DNA from: Bacillota bacterium | Lineage (GTDB): Bacteria > Bacillota > Clostridia > Christensenellales > SZUA-584 | DNA: 64,000 nt | Reading direction: 5' to 3' | Assembly: GCA_023397655.1 (NCBI GenBank) | Contig: JAEWTW010000031.1 | Span: 49,984-113,983, forward strand | Part shown: piece by piece, positions 36,505 to 45,584 of the stretch | Numbering within the stretch: position 1 is the first letter of the stretch | Layout of the letters: each line of letters starts with the position of its first letter | The notes under the pieces: generated by a model | The model's input: only the letters and a program-made list of their open reading frames with translations | Database searches by the model: none | Told to the model about the DNA's origin: nothing | Position numbers and translations under genes: made by a program

Positions 36505-37659
36505 TTATTGCAGCAGCCTTTGGTATATCCGTTCCGCATCCGCCTGTGTCACCGGCTTAATCGTGTTGGCCGGACTGCCGCTTTTTATCGCGTCCCGAGC
36601 CATTCTGCCGATATTCGCCGTATGCTTCTTCCGATCTATGCCGTAACCTTCCAGCGTCGGAATGTCCAGCCTCTCGCACAACGCCTCCAGCGCTTCCAGA
36701 AACCGGTTCGCCGCTTGCTTGTCACTGTCCGTTTCATGAGCCGCGCCTATCGCCCGACCCAACGCAGCAAATTTGTCCGGGCAGCCGTCCGCCGCGAATG
36801 TCAAGCACTCAGTGATCAGCATCGCGTTGGAGATGCCGTGCGGTACATGGAACAACGCACCGATGGGGCGGCTCAGGCCATGCACCAGAGTGACCGAAGC
36901 ATTGTTGATGCATACACCCGCTTCATATGCCGCGATGGCCAGCTCTTCCCTGGCCTTTATATCGCTGCCGTTTTCGTAGGCCACCGGCAGCCAGGCAAAT
37001 ATCCGTTTCACGGCATCCAGCGCGTATGCATCACTCAGAGCGTTTCCCTTGCGGGAGGTGTAGGCCTCCACAGCGTGTGTCAGCGCATCCATCCCAGTGG
37101 ACGCCGTCACGCTCTTGGGAGCCGTCAGCGTCAGCTCAGGGTCCACGACTGCCAGCGCCGGTATCAGCGCATCGCCTCTCAGCGGTATCTTGATGCCCTT
37201 TGCTGAATCTGTAATCACCGCAAACTTCGTCGCTTCTGAACCTGTGCCCGCCGTTGTGGGTATCATCACCGCGGGCGGAAAATCGCCTGTGATCTCCGCG
37301 CCGATGTAATCACTCACGCTGCCGGGCAGCACGCTCATCGCTCCAATGGCTTTGGCGCTGTCCTGCGGACTGCCGCCGCCGATCGCTATCAGAAAATCGC
37401 AACCGGACGACTTGTATGCCCTGACGCCCTCGCTGATCATGCCATCCGTCGGCTCACCGACGATGTCGTCGAACACCGCAAAGTCCACTTCCCATTTCTG
37501 TAGCAGGTCGGTCAGCTTTTTGACCGCCCCCGCTCTCGTAACATTCTTACCCGTTACCACAAACGCCTTTTTGCCAAGACCCTTTATAATCGGTCCGCTG
37601 GCTTCCAGCGCGCCCGTACCCATCATGGTACGCTCCGGAAGCCTGAACTGAAATGCCAT
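36505..37659 (-). CDS. Iron-containing alcohol dehydrogenase
   Basis: 384 residues, group III NAD(P)-dependent dehydrogenase. Cofactor motif IGGGSPQDSAKAIGAM, PTTAGTGSEATKFAVI, metal-site histidines in DALTHAVEAYTS and LVHGLSRPIGALFHVPHG. GGGAG site. Next to an aminotransferase; together they could convert beta-alanine-derived semialdehyde to a hydroxyacid such as 3-hydroxypropionate (inference from context). Confidence 0.9.
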   Translation of the reverse strand: MAFQFRLPERTMMGTGALEASGPIIKGLGKKAFVVTGKNVTRAGAVKKLTDLLQKWEVDFAVFDDIVGEPTDGMISEGVRAYKSSGCDFLIAIGGGSPQDSAKAIGAMSVLPGSVSDYIGAEITGDFPPAVMIPTTAGTGSEATKFAVITDSAKGIKIPLRGDALIPALAVVDPELTLTAPKSVTASTGMDALTHAVEAYTSRKGNALSDAYALDAVKRIFAWLPVAYENGSDIKAREELAIAAYEAGVCINNASVTLVHGLSRPIGALFHVPHGISNAMLITECLTFAADGCPDKFAALGRAIGAAHETDSDKQAANRFLEALEALCERLDIPTLEGYGIDRKKHTANIGRMARDAIKSGSPANTIKPVTQADAERIYQRLLQ

Positions 37660-37675
37660 GCTGAGTTTCTCCCTG

Positions 37676-39001
37676 TCAGATCATTTCTTTATCTATGATA
37701 GCCAGCACCTCGTCCAGCTTGGCCAGTTCCTCCTCAATCTGCGCCTCCGTAATGATCAGCGGCGGCGCGACGATAATCATGTTCTCATGCGTGTAGGTCA
37801 TGAACCGGCGCGCTTTGAGCAGTCCGAGTATTTTACCCATCAGGCCTTCCGAGTCCTTTCCGTACGGCACCAACGGCTCGCGCGTTTCTTTATTCTTCAC
37901 CAGCTCGACTGCGGAGAAGAGCCCGATATACCGCACATCGCCCACACACGGATGCGCCGATTTCATCGTATCCAGCATATCGCCCAGCAGCTTGCCGCAT
38001 TTGGCCACGTTCCCCAGTATGTCCGCTTCCTCATAGTAACTGACGCATGCCACACCCGCCGCGCAGGACAGCGGATGGCCGCTGTAGGTGAGTCCGCAGG
38101 AAAGCAGATTGTCATCGAAATAAGTTGCGATATCCTTTGACACCACCGCGCCGCCCAGCGGGATATAACCGCAGGTGACGCCCTTGGCGAATGTGACGAT
38201 ATCCGGCTTAATGTCGAAGTGCTCGAAAGCAAACATCTTCCCTGTTCGGCACCAGCCCGTCATTACCTCATCGCAGATCAGCATAATTCCGTATTTGTCG
38301 CACAACGCGCGCACACCGGGCAGATACCCTTTGGGCGGTATGAGTACGCCGTTGGAACCCGTCACTGTTTCCAGTACAATGGCTGCGACGGATGATGGAT
38401 TCTCATAAACGAGTTGTTCCTCCAGCTTGGCGAGGTAGTATGCCGTCGCTGCTTCTTCGGATTCAAACTGTATCGGTTCCCGGTAGATATACGGATCGAA
38501 AAACTTGATGAATCCCGGAATGCCTGGTTCCAGCGCATACCGCCGGGGCTCACCCGTGAGATTGCCCGCGCCGAACGACGATCCATGGTAGCTCCGGTAA
38601 CGGCTGAACACCTTATTGCGTCCGGTGACCATCCGTGCGATCTTAACGGCATTCTCATTGGCTTCCGCGCCTGCGTTGGTGAAGAACACTTTGCCCATGT
38701 TATCCGGCATCAGCCCGATGATCTTCTCCGCCAGTTTTGCACGCGGTTCCGCGCCGTATGAAGGGCCGATAAAGCAATAGTTGTCTGCCTGAGCCTTGAT
38801 CGCGTCCACAATGGCTTTGTTTCCGAACCCCAAGTTCAGGTTAACCAGCTGTGACGACATATCCGAGTAACGGTTGCCCGCATCATCCCAGAAATAGATA
38901 CCCTCCGCCTTCACTACGGGTATCGGGTTAATATTCTTTTGCCTGCTCCAGGACTGCAGGTTGTATTGCTTTTGAATGCCGGTGATCTCTTGTCCTGTCA
39001 C
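37676..39001 (-). CDS. Class III aminotransferase
   Basis: 441-residue PLP-dependent omega-amino acid aminotransferase. Motifs: FFTNAGAEANENAVKIARM, RYRSYHGSSFGAGNLTG, LLICDEVMTGWCRTGKMFAF, PLP lysine in VTFAKGVTCGYIPLGGAVVS. GTG 39001 with GGAGG is the start; the upstream frame is non-homologous. Adjacent genes suggest beta-alanine (or 3-aminoisobutyrate) as amino donor. Confidence 0.88.
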   Translation of the reverse strand: MTGQEITGIQKQYNLQSWSRQKNINPIPVVKAEGIYFWDDAGNRYSDMSSQLVNLNLGFGNKAIVDAIKAQADNYCFIGPSYGAEPRAKLAEKIIGLMPDNMGKVFFTNAGAEANENAVKIARMVTGRNKVFSRYRSYHGSSFGAGNLTGEPRRYALEPGIPGFIKFFDPYIYREPIQFESEEAATAYYLAKLEEQLVYENPSSVAAIVLETVTGSNGVLIPPKGYLPGVRALCDKYGIMLICDEVMTGWCRTGKMFAFEHFDIKPDIVTFAKGVTCGYIPLGGAVVSKDIATYFDDNLLSCGLTYSGHPLSCAAGVACVSYYEEADILGNVAKCGKLLGDMLDTMKSAHPCVGDVRYIGLFSAVELVKNKETREPLVPYGKDSEGLMGKILGLLKARRFMTYTHENMIIVAPPLIITEAQIEEELAKLDEVLAIIDKEMI

Positions 39002-39014
39002 AATCGTTTCCTCC

Positions 39015-39054
39015 AAAAAATAAAAGGCAACAGAGTCTGGCGAGCTCCATTGCC
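39015..39054 (-). terminator. Attenuator-like hairpin ahead of the aminotransferase
   Basis: Minus-strand stem GGCAATGGAG/CTCTGTTGCC with a 9-base loop, followed by TTTTATTTTTT and then the GGAGG ribosome site. Confidence 0.7.
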
Positions 39055-39077
39055 GCACATCGTCTATAGCCCTGAAA

Positions 39078-39120
39078 TAAACAAACGCGGCAACGAAGTC
39101 CTTTTAGCTTCATTGCCGCG
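39078..39120 (-). terminator. Terminator after pucR-type gene
   Basis: Minus-strand 13-pair stem CGCGGCAATGAAG/CTTCGTTGCCGCG, loop of 9, tail TTTGTTTATTT. Its sequence resembles the next hairpin 32 bases downstream, suggesting duplication. Confidence 0.75.
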
Positions 39121-39239
39121 TGGTGTTTATCACTTATGTGTCTATTATAACCCAAACGGGCATTTTTGCAAGTTGTATATGCCCAACTTTCATTGTGCAG
39201 GTGCACACGCGCTCAAAATTACTGTGTCGCCATAGTCTT

Positions 39240-40397
39240 TCACAGTATTTCCTTGATATAAAACGCCATGCTGAGCTTCACCTTATCATCCAGATTAAAC
39301 GGATTATATCCTGTAATTTCCTCGATCTTCTTCAGCTGGTTCGTCACCGTGTTTCTGTGAACATATTGCTTTTCGGACACCATCTGCAAGCTTCCGTTAT
39401 TTTCAAGATATGCAAGCAGCATGCTGGTAAGCGTCGTTCCGTTCTCCCTGTCATACGTTTCCAGCTTTCCCACAACACTTTTATAGTACTCCCTCAGCAC
39501 CGATTTATCGCTCACGGCATAGAGCACCTTGAATATGCCCAGCTTATCATAGAAGCAGTAAAGTTCTTTTCGCTTCTTTGCCATTTTCATGGCCGACAGG
39601 GCTTTTTCGAAATTTTCCTTTTGATTCTTCACGCCCATCTGATTTGAGCTGATACCCAGGTGGAACGTCCAGCCACGCGTTTTTTGTGAGGCCAGGCTCA
39701 AAAAGCCGTCCACAAACAATTTGATGTCGGCGTCGGTGTAATTGACCAGCACGAGGATCTGGTATTCCTTGTACGAGAACATGATGAACAGTTCGCTGAT
39801 GCGCTTAGCCGCTATTTCAGCAATCTTGACCAGCGCATCTTTGTTCTCATCGGCCCGAGGGCTTTTATCCTGCGTTATCACACTCACAAAGCAAAACCGG
39901 CTGTCTCGTTGGTAGCCAAAGCGCTCCAGCTGGAGCATCTGCGTCTCCAAATCGCCCACACCAAACAGTATATTTTTTATCGTCGTGGCCGTGTTGCTTT
40001 GCATATGTTCATTATTCATGATCCTGTGGCAGAAGTCGCGCGTCATATCCACCATTCTGGTTTCCCAAGGTATCGTGAACAGCGGAAGGTTAACCTCGTT
40101 GCAAAAATCAATCACTTCATCCGGTATCTCTTTAATGTGCGGCCCGATGTTGACAACAAAGGCGCTGGTTTCAGCCTTGTGCAGCTTCTGAACAAATTGC
40201 AGCAGCCAATGCTCACTGTGATTCATTATTCCCGCAGTAAATACGAGTTCATTTCCATGCAGAAAAGAAGTTGCATTATCGTCCTCAATGATATGAACCC
40301 ATTTGACGAGGTTTTCAAGCCCGTCTTTGCCGGAGATCAGATTCATCTTGTATAGAAAAGATCCGTTCTTATAAAGCTTCTTGACCATAATCGACAT
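39240..40397 (-). CDS. PucR-family transcriptional regulator
   Basis: 385 residues. N-terminal PucR domain (LISGKDGLENLVKWVHIIED, HGNELVFTAGIM, FVVNIGPHIKEIPDEVIDFC), a GGDEF-like middle, and a C-terminal helix-turn-helix of the PucR type (LLAYLENNGSLQMVSEKQYV, HRNTVTNQLKKIEEITGYNP). Family members control purine and pyrimidine use. Start ATG 40397 has AGGCGG; upstream ATGs lack a site. Likely activator of the pyrimidine region. Confidence 0.9.
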   Translation of the reverse strand: MSIMVKKLYKNGSFLYKMNLISGKDGLENLVKWVHIIEDDNATSFLHGNELVFTAGIMNHSEHWLLQFVQKLHKAETSAFVVNIGPHIKEIPDEVIDFCNEVNLPLFTIPWETRMVDMTRDFCHRIMNNEHMQSNTATTIKNILFGVGDLETQMLQLERFGYQRDSRFCFVSVITQDKSPRADENKDALVKIAEIAAKRISELFIMFSYKEYQILVLVNYTDADIKLFVDGFLSLASQKTRGWTFHLGISSNQMGVKNQKENFEKALSAMKMAKKRKELYCFYDKLGIFKVLYAVSDKSVLREYYKSVVGKLETYDRENGTTLTSMLLAYLENNGSLQMVSEKQYVHRNTVTNQLKKIEEITGYNPFNLDDKVKLSMAFYIKEIL

Positions 40398-40442
40398 AGT
40401 TATCCGCCTTATCGTCAACCCGGCCATAGAACCCGTGTTGAT

Positions 40443-40484
40443 CTTAAATAAAATAAAGAGCCCTGCAAAATCACGCAACGCCCT
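40443..40484 (-). terminator. Attenuator-like hairpin in the PucR leader
   Basis: Minus-strand stem AGGGCGTTGC/GCAGGGCTCT with one G-G mismatch and G-T pairs, 8-base loop, followed by TTATTTTATTT, about 45 bases before the start codon. Confidence 0.5.
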
Positions 40485-40503
40485 CGTCTGATCTTATACA
40501 GTT

Positions 40504-40532
40504 AATATAACATGCTTCCTGTTTTTTCGCAA
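40504..40532 (-). promoter_or_regulatory. Promoter of the PucR gene
   Basis: TTGCGA (40527-40532), 17-base spacer, TATATT (40504-40509) on the minus strand. Confidence 0.55.
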
Positions 40533-40702
40533 TGGTACTTTACAATATGAAAGCTCCAAAATCCGTTTGTGCATGCTTATTGTACTGTTTATACCGGCAA
40601 AACCTCTTTAAAATTGAGATCCGGGCTTTTCAAAGCCAGTATATATGATAAAATGAAAATGCTTTAATTGTGTACTTTCATAGAATTTGGAGGGGTAATG
40701 CA

Positions 40703-41524
40703 ATGGGGAATTGGCTGGGTACTATTTCACCTGTAATGCAGGCACTGGTGGCAACGCTTTTCACGTGGGGTGTTACCGCGCTTGGCGCATCGCTCGTGTT
40801 TTTCTTTAAATCCATCAACAGAAAAGTCCTGAACGGCATGCTCGGGTTTGCCGCAGGTGTCATGATCGCAGCCAGCTTCTGGTCTCTGCTGGCGCCAGCC
40901 ATCGAGATGGCTGAGGACGGACCAACGCCGGCGTGGCTGGTTGCCGCTATCGGCTTTTTAAGTGGCTGTTCATTTTTATTCATCGTAGACAAAATACTGC
41001 CGCATTTACATCAGGGACTTAACAGCGGTAAAACCGAGGGTGTGAAAACAAGCTGGCAGCGCAGTGTGTTGCTCGTTCTGGCGATCACACTGCACAACAT
41101 CCCGGAAGGGCTGGCAGTAGGTGTGGCGTTTGGCGCTGCGGCATTCGGCCTGTCATCGGCTACCATCGCCGGTGCGGTGGTATTGGCCATCGGCATCGGC
41201 CTGCAAAACTTTCCAGAGGGTGCGGCCGTTTCAATACCGCTTCGGCGTGAAGGTTTGTCTCGTTCAAAAGCTTTTTTCTATGGTCAGGCTTCCGGCATCG
41301 TTGAGCCCATCGCCGGCGTCATCGGCGCGTTGGCCGTGGTGTCGATGCGCTCCATTCTTCCCTATGCGCTGGCATTTGCTGCCGGCGCCATGATATACGT
41401 GGTGGTGGAAGAGCTGATTCCCGAAGCGCAGCAGGGCGAGAAGGGCGCTCATACTGACATCGCCACCGTCGGCTGTTTGGTGGGATTTGCGGTAATGATG
41501 ATATTGGATGTGGCTTTGGGATAG
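40703..41524 (+). CDS. ZIP-family metal transporter (GufA-like)
   Basis: 273-residue membrane protein for divalent metal uptake. Metal-path motifs: LAITLHNIPEGLAVGVAFG in helix 4 and GIGLQNFPEGAAVSIPLRRE in helix 5; FFYGQASGIVEPIAG and VVVEELIPEAQQGEKG follow. The histidine-rich loop is short. Start ATG 40703 follows GGAGGGG. Zinc or iron likely; no local regulator. Confidence 0.92.
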   Translation: MGNWLGTISPVMQALVATLFTWGVTALGASLVFFFKSINRKVLNGMLGFAAGVMIAASFWSLLAPAIEMAEDGPTPAWLVAAIGFLSGCSFLFIVDKILPHLHQGLNSGKTEGVKTSWQRSVLLVLAITLHNIPEGLAVGVAFGAAAFGLSSATIAGAVVLAIGIGLQNFPEGAAVSIPLRREGLSRSKAFFYGQASGIVEPIAGVIGALAVVSMRSILPYALAFAAGAMIYVVVEELIPEAQQGEKGAHTDIATVGCLVGFAVMMILDVALG

Positions 41525-41541
41525 ATATTTGAATTCACAAT

Positions 41542-41567
41542 AAAAGGCCCACTTGCGCGGGTCTTTT
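41542..41567. terminator. Bidirectional terminator
   Basis: AAAAGGCCC...GGGTCTTTT hairpin between the convergent ZIP and SufB-like genes; works on both strands. Confidence 0.7.
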
Positions 41568-41568
41568 G

Positions 41569-42489
41569 CTATCTGAGAAAACCTTTAAGAATGGTGTCCT
41601 CTGCCTCCTGCGCAGAGAGCCCAAGAGACTCCAGCTTAAGCAGCTGCTGCGATTCCAGTCGTCCGATAGCCGCTTCATGCACCAACTGTGCATCCTCATG
41701 ATATGCGGATATACGCGGTGTGGATATCACCACGGCACTATCCATGATGATGGCATCGCACTGGATATGCCCCCGACAAGCCCCGCGCCCGATCAGGTCA
41801 AACGCGAAGTCCTGTTTGGAATTGCCGCGCGCTACCGAACGCGAAATGATCTGCGCAGACGCGTCTCCGCCTTTCATATCAATAGCGATGTTAGAGTACG
41901 CTTCCTGAACGCCGTCCGTCAGCAAGCGTTCAGTTACGATCAGCTTTGAGTTATCGTCCATATGCACTTCGGTATCCCGGCGCGTGCTGTCCACTCCGCG
42001 AATCTGCACCAGTTCCAGTTCGGCAGTCGCGCCCTCTTCCACATGAATGATTGTCTTGGGATTCAGCACCTTGTCTCCTGTCCCGTCACCCTGGCCATAG
42101 TGCTTCTCAACATAGCGGATACGCGCACCCTTGCGGACAAAGAATTCGTGAATTCCGTCATGCTGGGCTTTATCCTTACCGCTGTTGTGTATGCCGCAGC
42201 CTGCGACGATAAGCACATCGGCATTCCGGCCGATCTCAAACGTATTATACACGACATCCGTCAGCCCCTCCGCTGAAACGATGACCGGGATGTGTACGCT
42301 CTCACTCTTTGTATCCGGCTTCACGATGACGTCGATGCCGGGCTGGTCCGTCTTTGAGACGATGTCGATATTGGCCGTGGTACGACGTCCCGCAGCTTCA
42401 CCATTCTTTCTGATGTTGTAAGCGCCCTGCGGAATGTCATGCAGGCCTGCAACCTGTTCAAGAAGTAATTTATCGAGCGCACTGAGCAT
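41569..42489 (-). CDS. SufB/SufD-like Fe-S scaffold (minimal type)
   Basis: 306 residues, much shorter than SufB (about 460). The SufB/D core is visible: DVVYNTFEIGRNADVLIVAG, KTIIHVEEGATAELELVQIR, TERLLTDGVQEAYSNIAID, ISRSVARGNSK, CDAIIMDSAVVISTPRISAY, HEAAIGRLESQQLLKLESLG. With SufC next door it forms the short two-gene Suf-like minimal system of archaea and many anaerobes. Overlaps the SufC gene by 20 bases. Confidence 0.88.
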   Translation of the reverse strand: MLSALDKLLLEQVAGLHDIPQGAYNIRKNGEAAGRRTTANIDIVSKTDQPGIDVIVKPDTKSESVHIPVIVSAEGLTDVVYNTFEIGRNADVLIVAGCGIHNSGKDKAQHDGIHEFFVRKGARIRYVEKHYGQGDGTGDKVLNPKTIIHVEEGATAELELVQIRGVDSTRRDTEVHMDDNSKLIVTERLLTDGVQEAYSNIAIDMKGGDASAQIISRSVARGNSKQDFAFDLIGRGACRGHIQCDAIIMDSAVVISTPRISAYHEDAQLVHEAAIGRLESQQLLKLESLGLSAQEAEDTILKGFLR

Positions 42490-43204
42490 CCTGCGTTTCC
42501 ACCTTTCCACATTCCTCGCTGCAGCCGCATCCGTCTGTTATGCCCCGCTTCCAGAGCACCGTCTGCGACACATGCCGTTTTACCACACCGTCAGACAGCA
42601 GCAGTATCTCATCCGCCAGTTCCAATATACGTTCCTGATGTGAGATGATGATGATCGTCGTATCCAGCTTTTGATGCATGGCTTTAAAGGTTTCGGCCAG
42701 CTTTTGAAAGCTCCAGAGGTCGATGCCCGCTTCCGGTTCATCAAACAACGCCACCTTCAGTTCACGGGCCAGCACCGACGCGATTTCTATGCGTTTAATC
42801 TCCCCGCCGGAAAGCGTGGCGTCGACATCGCGTTCAAGATACTCGCGTGAACACAGCCCCACCGAAAAAAGCAGATCACAGATCGTCTGAGTGTCCTTCC
42901 CCGCTGATATGCCCAGCAGCTCTTTTACCTTGATGCCCTTAAAACGCGGCGGATGCTGGAATGCATATCCGACTCCGAGCCGTGCACGCTGCGTGATGTC
43001 CATGTCCGTCAGGTCCTGCCCGTCCAGCAGTATCGAACCTGCTGTCGGTTTCTGTATGCCCATAATGATTCTGGCGAGCGATGATTTACCGCTGCCGTTC
43101 GGGCCGGTTACCACATATATTTTTTTAGCCTCCAGCATCAGATTGATGCCGCCGAGTATGTCCGTGTCTCCAATGCGAAGACGGATATCCTTTAGTTCCA
43201 GCAT
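42470..43204 (-). CDS. SufC-like Fe-S assembly ATPase
   Basis: 244 residues. Walker A GPNGSGKSSLARIIMG, signature region LSGGEIKRIEIASVLA, Walker B VALFDEPEAGIDLWSF, switch histidine IIISHQERILELADE; the Suf-type EAGID box is present. A C-terminal cysteine-rich tail (GCGCSEECGKVETQDAQCAR-type) is unusual for SufC. ATG 43204 has AGGA; the promoter TGTTGA-N17-TATAAT lies around 43262-43290. Confidence 0.9.
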   Translation of the reverse strand: MLELKDIRLRIGDTDILGGINLMLEAKKIYVVTGPNGSGKSSLARIIMGIQKPTAGSILLDGQDLTDMDITQRARLGVGYAFQHPPRFKGIKVKELLGISAGKDTQTICDLLFSVGLCSREYLERDVDATLSGGEIKRIEIASVLARELKVALFDEPEAGIDLWSFQKLAETFKAMHQKLDTTIIIISHQERILELADEILLLSDGVVKRHVSQTVLWKRGITDGCGCSEECGKVETQDAQCAR

Positions 43205-43243
43205 ATTGATCCTCACGCTTTTTCGTTTGTAAAAAACCATATC

Positions 43244-43355
43244 ACAACTTGTTGTTCAACCATTATACAACATTATTTAATAAATCAACATTCTATTTAT
43301 ATTTTAAGGCTACTAAAAAATAATATTGACATTACTATTTATGTTACGTTACAAT
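43244..43355. promoter_or_regulatory. Divergent promoters with an inverted repeat
   Basis: Minus strand: TATAAT (43262-43267) with a weak -35. Plus strand: TTGACA (43326-43331), 18-base spacer, TACAAT (43350-43355). ACAAC-TT-GTTGT (43244-43255) lies just downstream of the minus -10 and is a candidate operator. Confidence 0.5.
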
Positions 43356-43377
43356 TTGCGTATCGGAGGTGTTTTTA

Positions 43378-43965
43378 TTGAAAAATCATAAAGTGCTTTC
43401 CTCGAAAGAGGATCTTAAAATATTCATGAGTCCCTTGCGCCAGGAACTCCTTCGGGTTATGGGCGTTAATGGGTCTCCAATGACAGCGAAAGCCGTTGCG
43501 GACCGGCTGCATATTTCCGCATCTTCTGCACAGCATCATATCAGAAAACTGATGTCACTGGGCTTGATCGAACAGCATCATACCGAATCGATAAACGGCA
43601 TACAAGCGGTCTTTTTCAACCTAACGCAAACAGATGTGAGCATTGGTTACCAATTGCCCGACGGCCTGCACAACGAGCGCAACATAATATCTCAAAATAT
43701 ACTTCGACGTACATTTGAAAGATTTATCCAAGGAACGCAATCAACCAATTTTAAAGAACTGTCAGCTGATGAAATAAAACAGCTTGGCGACATGTTCAGC
43801 GGTATTGTGTACTTGAAACCGCAAGACGCTCGGCAGCTTTTCTCGCTTGTTACTGATTTTATTAGTGCTCACAGCGTTTGGACAGAAGGAACTAACGCTT
43901 ATGAATATGTGATGATAGCCGTTAACAGTACCGCTTTGGAGAATGGCCATGACGCCATCGAGTAA
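43378..43965 (+). CDS. Winged-helix (ArsR-like) regulator
   Basis: 195 residues from TTG 43378 (GGAGG 8 bases ahead; GTG 43369 overlaps the site). A clear helix-turn-helix AKAVADRLHISASSAQHHIRKLMSLGLIEQH is followed by a C-terminal alpha-helical ligand or dimer domain. Overlaps the next MFS gene, so it probably controls that exporter and perhaps the divergent SufBC pair. Confidence 0.82.
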   Translation: MKNHKVLSSKEDLKIFMSPLRQELLRVMGVNGSPMTAKAVADRLHISASSAQHHIRKLMSLGLIEQHHTESINGIQAVFFNLTQTDVSIGYQLPDGLHNERNIISQNILRRTFERFIQGTQSTNFKELSADEIKQLGDMFSGIVYLKPQDARQLFSLVTDFISAHSVWTEGTNAYEYVMIAVNSTALENGHDAIE

Positions 43966-45178
43966 AGCCATTCAGCTGATCAACAGCTTTTCAACCGGCC
44001 TTATCATACCCGTACTCAGTTTGATGCTGCTCGATAAGGGCTGCACGCTTGTAAGCCTTGCCGTCATGCTCGGCATATATTCGGCAGTTGTGCTCATCGC
44101 CGAGCTGCCCAGCGGTATATTGGCCGATCTGCTTGGCCGCAAACGTGTTTTTTTGATATCCTGCGTTTTCTATGTCATCGCAATCATATTGCTGCTTTTC
44201 CTTAAGGGTTGGTGGATTATCGCAGGCCTCGTCCCATGGAGCTTAGGGAAGGCGTTTGCATCCGGAAGCTTTGACGTGATTGTGATCGATAACTGGGTCA
44301 ATTTACATGGCAAAGAAAGCTTATCTTGTGTCACCAGCCAGCTTTCACTGCTGGAAACAGCGGGTATTGCATCCGGTTCTATAGCCGGCGGGTTTTTACC
44401 CCATATCTCAGAAAGCCTTTTTCCCTCTCTTGGCCGTTATGATATAAATCTGATTGTGAAGGTTATTCTTTGCTGCATCGTGATCATTTTATCCGCCGTT
44501 TACTTAAAAGAACCTGCTGTAATTCAAACTGAAAATCGTTCCGGAATAATGGAACATCTGACAAGCAGCATTTTATTTTTGAAGAACAACAGAACAATCA
44601 AATTGTTAATCATCGGAGTTTTCTTTTCAGGTTTCTTTATCAGTACTGTTGAAACTTATTGGCAGCCTGCATTTGAATCACTGCTGACTGATAAGAACCT
44701 GCTGTGGTTGCTGGGTGTTGTATCATTTTTATGCTTCGGTTTTGCCTCGTTGGGCAACATAGCCATTAAGAAGATATTGAGCCTTCTGACCGTACACTGG
44801 ATATCGGGCTATAACACTGTACGCATCCTCCTCGCGCTTTGTATGATCATATTTGCCTTACAGCACTCTTTGTGGGGATTTATCGCATTGTTTTCGTTGG
44901 TTTATTTCTTTTTCGGGGCCGCCAATATGACGGAGCTTACGCTGATAAACCACGATGTACCCGGCAATAAACGAGCTAGTTTTCTTTCGCTCATATCTCT
45001 TATATTTCAGGGAGGCGCAATGATTTCCCCCGTTTTATCCAGCATGATAGTCAGCCGCCACGGTATCTTTCTTGTCTGGCTGGTAACCGGAGCTCTGTTG
45101 CTTGTCGTATCTGTTATAAACAGCTTGATGCTGCGCGGCCATCATTCGGCCAAAGCTGTGGTCGAAGAAGACTTATAA
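43949..45178 (+). CDS. MFS transporter
   Basis: 409 residues with about 12 hydrophobic helices; LAVMLGIYSAVVLIAELPSG and ILADLLGRKRVFLISCVFYV show the MFS loop 2-3 motif with GRKR. ATG 43949 follows GGAG by 8 bases; ATG 43943 is too near it. Coupled to the upstream regulator, the usual layout of a ligand-induced drug or metabolite exporter. Substrate unknown. Confidence 0.88.
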   Translation: MTPSSKAIQLINSFSTGLIIPVLSLMLLDKGCTLVSLAVMLGIYSAVVLIAELPSGILADLLGRKRVFLISCVFYVIAIILLLFLKGWWIIAGLVPWSLGKAFASGSFDVIVIDNWVNLHGKESLSCVTSQLSLLETAGIASGSIAGGFLPHISESLFPSLGRYDINLIVKVILCCIVIILSAVYLKEPAVIQTENRSGIMEHLTSSILFLKNNRTIKLLIIGVFFSGFFISTVETYWQPAFESLLTDKNLLWLLGVVSFLCFGFASLGNIAIKKILSLLTVHWISGYNTVRILLALCMIIFALQHSLWGFIALFSLVYFFFGAANMTELTLINHDVPGNKRASFLSLISLIFQGGAMISPVLSSMIVSRHGIFLVWLVTGALLLVVSVINSLMLRGHHSAKAVVEEDL

Positions 45179-45218
45179 AGCTTTTGAGCATTTCCTTTTT
45201 GGTTTGCGTAGTACGCCA

Positions 45219-45584
45219 TTATATTGCGCCAAGTACACCGCCCAGCGCATAGCCTGATATAAAGCCCACTATCCCAACCGCCAGTGACACCCCAATATAA
45301 ACAAGTGCGTTCAGATAACGCCGCTCCCGGAATATATGGAACCCCTCATACATAAAGGTAGAAAACGTGGTGTATGCACCCAAGAAACCGTCTGCCAGCA
45401 ACAGTGCCGCGCTGCTTGGCAGGTGCAGGCTCAGAACGATTCCCAGCAGCAGCGCACCGGAAACATTGACCGCAAATGTTCCCCACGGAAACGATCTTGT
45501 TGTTTTTCTTGGAATCGTACGTCCCAGAACGTATCGCGCCACGCTGCCTGCTGCTCCGCCCAGCGCCACCAGTATTATGTCCAT
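45219..45584 (-). CDS. crcB: Fluoride channel CrcB, second subunit
   Basis: 121 residues, four membrane segments. GGAAGSVARYVLGRTIP and GTFAVNVSGALLLGIVL, then LLADGFLGAYTTFSTFMYEG, the Fluc signature with the Phe box. Start overlaps the stop of the other crcB gene. Paired genes like these form a heterodimeric two-pore exporter that protects against fluoride. Confidence 0.93.
   Translation of the reverse strand: MDIILVALGGAAGSVARYVLGRTIPRKTTRSFPWGTFAVNVSGALLLGIVLSLHLPSSAALLLADGFLGAYTTFSTFMYEGFHIFRERRYLNALVYIGVSLAVGIVGFISGYALGGVLGAI

Noticed and set aside
36427..39120. Leader hairpins as ANTAR targets with paired hexaloops
   Set aside because: Loops are 7 to 9 bases without the required A-x-x-G hexaloop pattern, and no ANTAR protein is encoded in the window.
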